Assembly (NCBI GenBank): GCA_964019425.1
Contig: OZ025786.1
Coordinates: 1,240,001 to 1,304,000 of the forward strand
DNA from: Flectonema sp. DT1601
Lineage: Eukaryota; Euglenozoa; Diplonemea; Diplonemida; Diplonemidae
Direction of reading: 5' to 3'
Length of the DNA: 64,000 bases
Part shown: piece after piece, positions 54,520 through 63,800 of the stretch
Layout: the number at the start of each line of letters is the position of its first letter
How positions within the stretch are numbered: position 1 is the stretch's first letter
Position numbers and translations under genes: made by a program
Notes under the pieces: model-generated
Databases searched by the model: none
The model's input: the letters and a program-made list of their open reading frames with translations, nothing else
What the model was told of the DNA's origin: nothing

Positions 54520-54702
54520 GGGCAATGGCCCAAAATACCCCACTTTTTTTGCAAATGGCCCAAAATACCCCAAAGTGGCCCAAAATACCCCAAAATGGCC
54601 CAAAATACCCCAAAGTGGCCCAAAATACCCCAAAGTGGCCCAAAATACTCCAAAGTGGCCCAAAATACCCCAAAGTGGCCCAAAATACCCCAAAATACAC
54701 CG
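54520..54702. repeat. Left terminal array of the MULE (20-bp tandem units)
   Basis: Units of GGCCCAAAATACCCCAAAGT; the first unit is interrupted by a T run and a spacer ATGGCCC. Confidence 0.9.
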
Positions 54703-54808
54703 AACCTCGGGCTTTGAACTTGTAAGTCAATTTGTGTACAGGAAGGCTCCCACAGGTTCAATTTATTCGGATTTATAACAACTTTCTCCTCAGCTAGTTC
54801 CTCAAAAA

Positions 54809-56752
54809 ATGTCATCAGCAACCGAGAATTTTGACCTGTCTAATTCAGAATACAGCGATTCTAATTCAGAATACAGTGATTCTAATTCAGAATGCAGCGA
54901 TTCTGAATCGGCTAACTCCTCCTACTTCTCTCACTCCCACTCCTCCCAGTCTTCCTCGCTGCCTGAGGGTATTCAAGAGTGGCAGGATGAGGTTTTCAGC
55001 AGCAAGCGAGGGTGGGAAACGGCAGTGCGCCATTGTGAGACCCAGCGGGGTAAGGGGTTAAGAGCGAAGCAGAGCGACAGAACCCGCGCGCAGCTGATAT
55101 GCGCTGACAAGAAGTGCAAGTTTTCTGCACATGCACGGGCGGGGAGGGACGGGTGGACAACTACCTCGTCCAACCCGCATCATAATTGCGGAAAAAGCCA
55201 GGCCAGCATTTCCTCGAAGTGCTTGGCAGAAATCTTGCGGTCAGTAGCCGTAAGCTTCACTGTGAAGTCGGTGACAAAGCTGGCAAAAAAGGTGTGTGGC
55301 GTAAGGGTAGGAAGAAAGGTGGCACGAAATACTTTGAACCACCTGCTGGGTTCCATGAAGCCAGAGGTAGCAATCACAAAGATTGCTGCCTGGATGAGGG
55401 CTGTGGAGGACGCGGACTGTGAAAGCCGCACCATGTTGAGAGTCGACGAAGACGGTCGATTCAATAAGGCGGCGTGGTCCTTCGGACACTCTCGCAGAGG
55501 AGCGAAATTTCTTCGCTCCGTGTTCGCCTTCGACGCGACACACCTGTCAGGAAAGTACAAGGGTGTTTTGTACGTCTCCGTTGGCGTTGATGCCAACAGC
55601 CACTTGTTTCCACTGATATTTATGATATCGGAGGGAAATGAAAACAAGGACGGGTGGTCCACTTTTGTGAAGCTGCACAAAGATTGGATTGGAAACTCAG
55701 TGTTTCGTACAGGTGTCGTTAGTATTTCTGACAAGTTCAAGGGCGTGTCAAATGTGTTTTCACGACTGGCAACGACACACTGTCTTTGCACTGCCCACAT
55801 GGGCAGAAACGTATTAAAGCTGCACGGCAAGGCAGCATTCTTGGTGTACAAGCAATTAGTACATGCAAGATCCACTGCTAAAGCCAAAGAGTTGCTTAAA
55901 GAGCTTAAGAAAATCTCCAAGCGTGCAGCTGACTATGTGTCTGCACAAGAACTAGGTACCTTTTGCCAAGCCCACATTCCCCACCCCCGCTGCGGTCACA
56001 CAACGAGCAATATAGCCGAGTCTCTGAACGCGGTCCTAGTCCCCCTTCGGGGTTTAAACTATATTGACCTGATGGAGGGAACTCGCAGACACGCTCTGCA
56101 CAAAGCAGTGACGAGAATGGAGGAGTTTGCTGCAGAGGTAGAAGGTTGTAGCAAGCTGCGATCCCTTGCCCCTGTCAAGCGGGTAAGCAGCAGCTTGAAG
56201 GCGAACTACGCTACGGCACGGAAGGACCACATGGCGACTAGGGTAAGGGAGGGGGTGTATGAGGTGGAGGATGGGGAGTGGAGATGGACTGCAGATCTCA
56301 ACGAATTGAGCTGCACATGCAGCACTTTCCAAGAGTACGGTGTTCCGTGCTCACATGCTATGTCCGCCATTGAGCAGTTTAGTGATCGGGAGCCGTTGGA
56401 TGCGGCCTACAGTTTCGTAAATCAGAAATTGTGGGCAAAAACAGCAGCAAAGGTGTACACCTATCCTGTCCCAACCTTGGGGCTCGGACTTCCTGAGCTG
56501 GAAGCGGATGAAACAAAACCTCCTCTAGTAAAGAGATCCATAGGTCGCTCAAGGGTAAAACGGCTGCGAGTTTATGGTGAACGCGAAATAACTAAGTCTC
56601 ACCGTGAAACGGCGAAAGAGGCAGAAAAGAATAAAAAGAAAACGAAGAGAGAGAAAGAAAAGAAGAAAAAGAAGAGAAAGAAGAAGAAAGAAAACGAGAA
56701 AAAAAAGCGCAAGGGTGCTGACAAGGCAAGGAAGAGACAGAAGAAAGAATAA
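54809..56752 (+). CDS. MULE transposase
   Basis: 647 residues. An N-terminal Ser/Asn/Asp-rich stretch has an 11-residue repeat (SNSEYSD). A zinc-binding DNA-recognition domain of the MuDR type (CADKKCKFSAHAR, then HHNCG) lies near 95-130. The DDE catalytic core follows: FDATHLSGKYKG (first Asp, near 245), ISDKFKGV (second Asp, near 308) and SNIAESLN (Glu, near 403). Next comes a SWIM zinc finger, LSCTCSTFQEYGVPCSHAMS (~490), and a Lys/Arg-rich tail from ~590 (nuclear signal). All catalytic residues are present and the frame is open, so it could be active. Codon use is richer in G and C than the host genes. It is transcribed against the direction of the host gene array. Confidence 0.92.
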   Translation: MSSATENFDLSNSEYSDSNSEYSDSNSECSDSESANSSYFSHSHSSQSSSLPEGIQEWQDEVFSSKRGWETAVRHCETQRGKGLRAKQSDRTRAQLICADKKCKFSAHARAGRDGWTTTSSNPHHNCGKSQASISSKCLAEILRSVAVSFTVKSVTKLAKKVCGVRVGRKVARNTLNHLLGSMKPEVAITKIAAWMRAVEDADCESRTMLRVDEDGRFNKAAWSFGHSRRGAKFLRSVFAFDATHLSGKYKGVLYVSVGVDANSHLFPLIFMISEGNENKDGWSTFVKLHKDWIGNSVFRTGVVSISDKFKGVSNVFSRLATTHCLCTAHMGRNVLKLHGKAAFLVYKQLVHARSTAKAKELLKELKKISKRAADYVSAQELGTFCQAHIPHPRCGHTTSNIAESLNAVLVPLRGLNYIDLMEGTRRHALHKAVTRMEEFAAEVEGCSKLRSLAPVKRVSSSLKANYATARKDHMATRVREGVYEVEDGEWRWTADLNELSCTCSTFQEYGVPCSHAMSAIEQFSDREPLDAAYSFVNQKLWAKTAAKVYTYPVPTLGLGLPELEADETKPPLVKRSIGRSRVKRLRVYGEREITKSHRETAKEAEKNKKKTKREKEKKKKKRKKKKENEKKKRKGADKARKRQKKE

Positions 56753-57489
56753 GAAAAAACATGAATACTTATCACTTTTTTATTTAGTTTTGTGTAACCA
56801 CAATGAATCAACCCTTTTAAGAAAATTTGGATCACAATTATCACTCTTGTTATTTTAAATTACAACAAATCTTATGCTTAGCCCTTCCCTTTCAACAGGA
56901 CGATGATAAATCATCGAGAAGCTCTGGCTGGCTGAGTGTGTCCGAGGTGAGTAACGACATGTGAAAAAAGTTGGAGGAATTGCTTGTTTGTTGGGTTATG
57001 TTTGTAGCAGCTTCACGGTGACGGCGGCCTTACTGAGAATTATCCCTGGTTGTTATGTGTTGAAAGCTACAGGTTATGGCGTCAAAATAACACTCGCGTG
57101 GGTGGTTGCTCTCTTCGGAAAGCATAACTTCAGACCCGTCAATTCGCGGCGCTTATATCTGCACACATTAATTAGTTGAACGAGTTCAAGTCACTTCCCT
57201 GCATAGCAGATCCGTGTCCTCTGTACTAACGCTATACTAAGTGTGACTGTGGCTGATGCACGTAATGATTGGGTTCTTTAAGTACTCAGGACTGGTTGCT
57301 TGCTAATGTGAATGCTGACGTTCGAACTGCCTCGACTTTCGAGTAATTTTCTTGGCTTGTGTACAATCCCGACTGAAGTGAGTGAGATGAAGAAAATTGG
57401 AGAATTGCTTGTTTCTTGGGTTATGTTTGTTCACGGTGACGGCGGCCTTACTGAGAATTATCCCTGGCTAAGTGTGACAGTAAATTTGG
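56753..57489. other. MULE 3' non-coding region with internal direct repeat
   Basis: 56970-57049 and 57396-57467 are diverged copies of the same ~75-bp block (GAATTGCTTGTTT...CACGGTGACGGCGGCCTTAC). The + strand ORFs here are translations of this block and of the terminal array, not genes. Confidence 0.7.
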
Positions 57490-57772
57490 CCAGGTTTTGG
57501 ACCACTTCGGGGTATTTTGGGCCATTTTGGGGTATTTTGGGCCACTTTGGGGTATTTTGGGCCACTTTGGGGTATTTTGGGCCACTTTGGGGTATTTTGG
57601 GCCACTTTGGGGTATTTTGGGCCACTTTGGGGTATTTTGGGCCACTTTGGGGTATTTTGGGCCACTTTGGGGTATTTTGGGCCACTTTGGGGTATTTTGG
57701 GCCACTTCGGGGTATTTTGGGCCACTTTGGGGTATTTTGGGCCACCAGGTGGGGTATTTTGGGCCATAACCC
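57490..57772. repeat. Right terminal array of the MULE (20-bp tandem units)
   Basis: About 13 units of GGTATTTTGGGCCACTTTGG, the reverse complement of the left array, ending GGGCCATAACCC. Confidence 0.9.
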
Positions 57773-57781
57773 TAAAATAGA
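57773..57781. repeat. Right 9-bp target-site duplication of the MULE
   Basis: TAAAATAGA, identical to 54511-54519. Confidence 0.9.
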
Positions 57782-57875
57782 TAATAACACTACACTACTA
57801 AGAATCGATAAACTCGGATTAGACAAAACACTATGCGAAGTTAAGTTGAGTTGAGGTTACACTATTGAAGATAAA

Positions 57876-60800
57876 CTACCATACAAATTCATACGTCAAA
57901 GCGTTCTTTACGTTGACTTCAATTCGTAGCTTTTTAGTAGTAGTGTGTTTGTATCCAATACTACGATAGAATGATTCAGGAAATGGAAACGATCTGACAC
58001 ACTTCCAACCACAATCTTTAGCAATGCCGATTAAATCCCAGTAACAGTATGGCGGAGTTGTTTTTAGAGTCACGTGAATCCTTGTGAAGCTTGTTTTAGG
58101 AACAGTGCTAAAGAATCCTTCTAGAAGGTCTTCATTCGATTCTATCGATAAAACAGCGTCTTCAAGTGTACCTGTTTGTCTAACACCCGTATGTGGGAAG
58201 TTAAACACAATGTAATCATAATCACTGGTGTAGATACTACTGTCTGTGGCATCGCATCCGTCGGACTTTATATCGCAGGCAGTTATGTTGTCACTCTTCA
58301 GATGTTTTCTTAATGAGTTTGAGAAGGAGAAGTCGCCGTCACCGACACAAAATATTTTATCCGATGGAAGGTATGCTATGAACTCACTCGCTTCAACAAC
58401 TCGGTGTTCCCCAAAGTCTGCGTAAGGAAGCGCGTACTCCATTAGTCTATCAAAGATGTATATTTTACTGTACTCACTGAGTCTTCCTGGGAAACCTATC
58501 GTCGGTCCACAATGGAAACCAATTTTTAGCTCTCCAGGAGGAGCAATGTAACCTGACAAGTCCCCAAGTGTTTTAACTTCTCCATCACACCGTTCAGAGC
58601 AACGGGTTAAAAGATATGCCGCTTCTAATGGAGAGGTATAATGAGGTTGATGTAGTTTGAATTTTAATTTTAATTCTATCACATGAGATATTCCTTTACA
58701 CTTCGAACGTTTTAATAAACTAGGTACCACATCAGAGGAGATGGCCGCTACTTGGATACCAAAATTTTCAAAAATGTCTTCAGGAGACGCGTCTTCTATG
58801 TCACAAACATACAATTCATCATCAGGCGCGGCCTTACCTCCTCCAACAAGAGGAACGTGAAGGTTGTTTATGTGTTTGCGTAGTCTAGGTTGCTGAGCTA
58901 ATAATGAAAACAAGTCACCATCACCATCACAGATATCTACTTCATCAATGACGTTCATGTTTAGTTGTATTGCTAAGGCTTCACAACCAACAATGTTAAT
59001 ATCTACAATTGGTAGGTAAGAACTGATTTCATGAGGCAGAGTTCTTTTTGAACCTTTACTTCTTTTGATAAAGTAAATGTCTCTGAGAGAATATAATCCC
59101 AACTCTGTTTCGATTTTTGTATTTTGGATGGAGTCGGGTAGGATTGACCACCACCTTTTGTGAAATATGTATTCCAAGTCACCTGCGTAATTTGAATTTA
59201 TAAATTTCAAAAAATCGACAGTATTTTCACTCTCCAAGATGTTTTCATCAGCCAGGCATCCCATTGGTGTAATCCTTAAAGAATAAGCAACACCGAGATC
59301 TTCAAAATACTGTTTCTCTGACTGATCGTAATCATCGCAAACTACTGACGAGTTCGTTAGAATATTCTTAAATTTGAAATCATACAGAGACGTTGCACTT
59401 TCGTATTTCCCTGCAATACTTTTTAGCTGAACTCTTAATCCAATTTGTTTTAAGATTTTTTTATTACATTTCATCTCAACACAAGAGATGTAAAATGCCA
59501 GTGACTCACTTGGAATACAAGAAGCTGCAGCGTCAATCAATCCCTGCGGAGTAGTCGACTGACCTGAGATATTATTCGTGAGACCAACTTCTTGAATTAG
59601 AAAATCTTTCAACTCGTCGGTGAGTTTGTTAAAAACGTCTTTTCGGATGTCAGAAATACTCAAAAACGAGGATGCGTATAGTTTTGAAAAATCTCCTTCA
59701 CGAGGCCACAATTGATAAAGAGTAAATGATCGTCTTCTTTCCTTATTACTATTTAACATTTCTTGAATCATTTTAATAAAGAAATCAGAATCAGAATTAT
59801 TACAATACCAAAACGAATTAGATGAAATGAGATCCAACAATTGCTCTAACGACCATCTTTTAATATTTAAAGTTCTGATGATTGAATCTGATAATTGTCT
59901 TGCGATGTCTGGATGAGTAAAACAAACCTGATCTGTACTTTTAAACTTTAAAATCCAATCTGAATTATGTTTAGTTTCAATGAAAACAACTTTACTAGGA
60001 ATGGACATCTCCCCGTCAGTTGTTTTGATACATTTCATCGTTGAAACCTTTTGTAATAATTGATTAACCGAATCCCCAAAGAACTCATCATCTATTGCCT
60101 CCACTGGTAGATACGCAACTGCTGCAAAGTTTAAACTGCTGTCAACCAGAAGTTGTTCGAATATTGTATTGAAAGCCTCTTTGATTATTTTATTACTCTC
60201 GTTGTTGTGAATATCACAACGATTCAAAGTTAACTTGAAATCAGCATTCAGAATAAAATTAAAACCAACTTTCCTTATCGGAAGATAACTAAAAACTGGA
60301 TACGATATCACTACCGATGGTGAATACGGAAATGCGATAGTCACTTCAACATCGTTAATCACTTTGTTGATAATATGAAAACGTTTGTTATCCTTTGTCA
60401 CTTCATTACGAAGTACTATTTCATTGTCTTCCTGTTCTATGCGATGCCAGGTAGTTGAGTCGATTTTGATCTTTTTAATATTTCTAAAAAACAACAAAGA
60501 CCTCTCGTCTATTTTTACGATCGCATTTACCGGAACAGAACCCTTCAACACAATACAAGTTTTCATTTCATTTCTTTTGCGTAAATCTGATAGGAACTCA
60601 ATTTCTTTAGAATCACAAACAAGGGGACAAATCATTCCCAAATCAGAGTTGTCCTTTTCAAACTTAAAATTGTATCCATTACTAGAAATAGATGCATTAT
60701 TCGTTGCTGCAAAAACTGACTTGAAGCCGATCCCTTTCTCACCGATGAATCCTTGTCGTCCCTTTTTAGTACTGGAACCTACATTACAGATTGATCGAAC

Positions 60801-63800
60801 ATCTGTTTCCGTAAACCCGACTTCATTCGATCCGAAAACAGCAAATTCCGAATGTTCTGTTCTGTTTGTGACGACCACGACAGTTGGAATTACTTCAGAA
60901 GAGTACTCGGCATCATCGAAGTTTTGCAGCAACTCAAAAACAAAATGGAACTTTGAAGCTGCCGCATCAGTGGCTATCAACTCAATACTTCTGTGTAGCA
61001 TTTGTTTCATGTGCTCAGAGTTCTTCCCATCCGTAACAAAACTTTGTTGAATGTCTTTCAGGACTTCATTCGGATCGATCTCCTTTCCTTTCGTAACTTT
61101 TTGAATTGACTCTGACCCTGACTCTGTCCCTGACTCTGACTCTGACTCTGTCCCTGACTCTGACTCGTCGTTTAGTTTCTGGACGTGACTCAACTGATGT
61201 TCTTCATCTAATAATACAAGTTTAGTGACATCATCAAATACATTCCAAAGTGATTCAGGAGTTACTTCTTTAGGATAATGATTTACAGTAACACCTGGAG
61301 GCATAGTTTTTGATATAATGTGACCAGCAATTAGTTGTGTGATTATTTTTTCTGCGTCAGTTCCATACTGATAGTGTTTGCTGAGCTTATTTACGACACC
61401 AGCAGTGTCCCTATCACGAGTTACGAAATAACGTTCAGCCATACCGTAATACGCAACACACCCCCCCAATAGAAACTTTGCAATTTCCAACAACGATTCA
61501 AAAGGTTGTGTACCTGGGTCTGGGATAAGTTTGTTTATGAGAACCGCCAACACATCAGCGAACGGAAAGAAATCATTAATATTAGTGTCCCCCTCCTTGA
61601 CAAGATGTAAGTCAACATCTCCTTCTTTGAGCCACGGAAAGTCCAGGAACATAGGCATCGTTTTGAGAGCGTATCTGGTTTTTGGTAATTCCATAACCAG
61701 ATGATCCTTTACGTGTTTTATCATTTCATTTTGTAAGTAATTTATTATCACTTTATCTATAGTTTGACTCTCTAATGTACCCGACAGAATACATTCAGAA
61801 AACCAACTATCGGACAAGACACCCTCACATAATGAAATACACCACTCAGGTTTATATTTAATAATATTATTAACTACCTGGTCATCAGATTCTACTGTGT
61901 GATTTGATAAAACTGATTTCCAAAGGTTTGTTTTATCAATATTAAATAAATAGTCATCAAGTCCTTTCCAAACATGTTTCACAGCAGTAGTGACATGGTG
62001 ATGTGAGTAGTATCCATCAAAGGACCTCATCACAGAGGAGTTGGTTACGAGAACTGTTTTTTCTTTTGATAGTATTTCTCTGACAGCCATGTCCACAGTT
62101 GAGAACAAGTGTAGAGAATCATCAAACAAGCAAACAATTATTAATTTCGGATCCCTGTTTTCAGCAGACGACAACTCAAATTCCAATTCCTCTTTTGTTT
62201 TAACGGCACCAACATCTATCAATACGATGTCCCTATCTTTACTTTGAAAGAGATATTCACTTTGATCAACTGTCACATGCATTGGTCCCCCAAGACTCAA
62301 AACCATATCAAGACTGGTATGGGATACGTCTAAGGGAACACCAAAACAGTGCCTCAAAGACTTTTTTGCTTCGTCTGCTGAACCACAAACTGAAAGTAAC
62401 ATTGCCAGCTGTTCATCAGCTGGTGGATCTGTGCATATTAATTCATCATCAAGCTTACCAAGTCCGTGACAATGACCGCGGACCTTCCCTTCCTCAATAA
62501 CCCAATTCTTCAGAGCAGTCGATCCATCATCGGCCACGAAGAAACAGTGCTTCTGAAATCTGTTTAAAAGCGGTGGTGGAAAAGCATGATACGCATCCCA
62601 GCGATTCGCAAGCAACAATAGTTTGAAGTTTTTGTGAACCGAAACTTTTATTTTAGTCCTTCCAAGACCAATGTCTACCAACTGTTGACCATCGAATTCA
62701 GTAAAGTGTTTATTAAATAAATCATAAAGACTTTCATAAGAAGTGTTCGCATTTAATAAAACTAATCCACGACCGCTGTTTAAGATTGGTCGGATTCTTG
62801 ATATCAACTTCTTTGTGTACTCGAGGTCTGAATCTCTTGAGAACCCACTTCCTGAAACAACTTCAAACCCGTCGGGAAGCAGTTTTTCTAGTTCAGGTTT
62901 TAAGTAAGAAAGTGTCGACGAAATATTCGACGACACAATCAGTGGAAACCTTCCGTTGTCGATGTCTTGGAATGAACTTGAGATTTCAGTTTGAGAGAGA
63001 GTAAAATTAAATGCCCGGATTGGGATTCCCATTTTAGATTCGAATATCTTATCCACCGCCAACTGAGGAGTTCTAGGAAGTCCTGAAAAGTTCTTATGAA
63101 CAATAGTTCGAATACAATGAGGAACTGGATCAGGTAGTGAAACAATCATCTTCACGCAGTTGTAGAAATCTCTCAAAGCGTAGAATGCTCCTTCTGGAAA
63201 TTCTTTCATTCCTCTCATGAATTCAGCGGCTTCCTTAAATCCAATGGAAAGACCAGTTAAGAACTTCTCCAACACTTGATGACTACTTCCAGCAAATAAC
63301 TTCGCAGTTTCTAATAAAACTTCATCTGATGGCATACTACGAGTTAAGAACAGACCTCGATTCATCTTTGCTGGATCAATATTCCAATTTGAAGTCAGGA
63401 TGCAGGGACGTTCTTCTTCATCAAACTTCTCATGAAGAAGTTTCAACGGCATTTCTGGACTCATTTCAGCGAGACCTGCTTCTTCCAGAACGACGACGTC
63501 GTTTTTGTTTCGAGAGCAATCATCAAAATGGTCAGACAAATCTTTTGCCGTCGTATGAGGAGAACACTGTAGAACTCTTAATGTTGCTTCTGGTAGTTTT
63601 CGAAATAAAGAATTCTGACTCGCAATCCCAATCATCACCTCAGAGACAATACTTTTTGATAAAGACTTACTGGTACCAGGAGGTCCGATAATAAAGACTG
63701 GAATCTTAAGAGTAATTCCAACAATCATCATAAACACATTATCTCTAAGAGCATCATTCAGAACTATACCTTTCGGTAGTTTAATGCATTCCATGAAACG

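Larger units (their letters stand above)
54520..57772 (+). mobile_element. Autonomous Mutator-like (MULE) DNA transposon, apparently intact
   Basis: 3253 bp. It begins GGGCAATGGCCCAAAATA and ends TATTTTGGGCCATAACCC, inverted with two differences, flanked by a perfect 9-bp duplication (TAAAATAGA), the size made by MULEs. The inverted termini are themselves tandem arrays of a 20-bp unit, GGCCCAAAATACCCCAAAGT: about 8 units at 54520-54702 and about 13 in the opposite orientation at 57490-57772. It encodes one full-length transposase on the + strand, the only supported + strand gene in the window, with a higher GC content than its neighbours. The perfect target duplication and open frame indicate a recent insertion, about 95 bp beyond the stop codon of the giant RNF213-like gene. 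Confidence 0.93.

Noticed and set aside
54525-54700. Regular short repeats resembling a CRISPR array
   Set aside because: The 20-bp units are contiguous with no unique spacers, the mirror array lies at the other end of a transposon, and the genome is eukaryotic.
54809-56752. Transposase as a domesticated host gene
   Set aside because: It is still inside intact termini with a perfect target duplication, so a mobile element is the simpler reading.
57497-57826. Several overlapping ORFs on both strands of 85-180 codons
   Set aside because: They are translations of the 20-bp terminal array (repeating WGILGHFGVF or PKWPKIPQ) and not genes.
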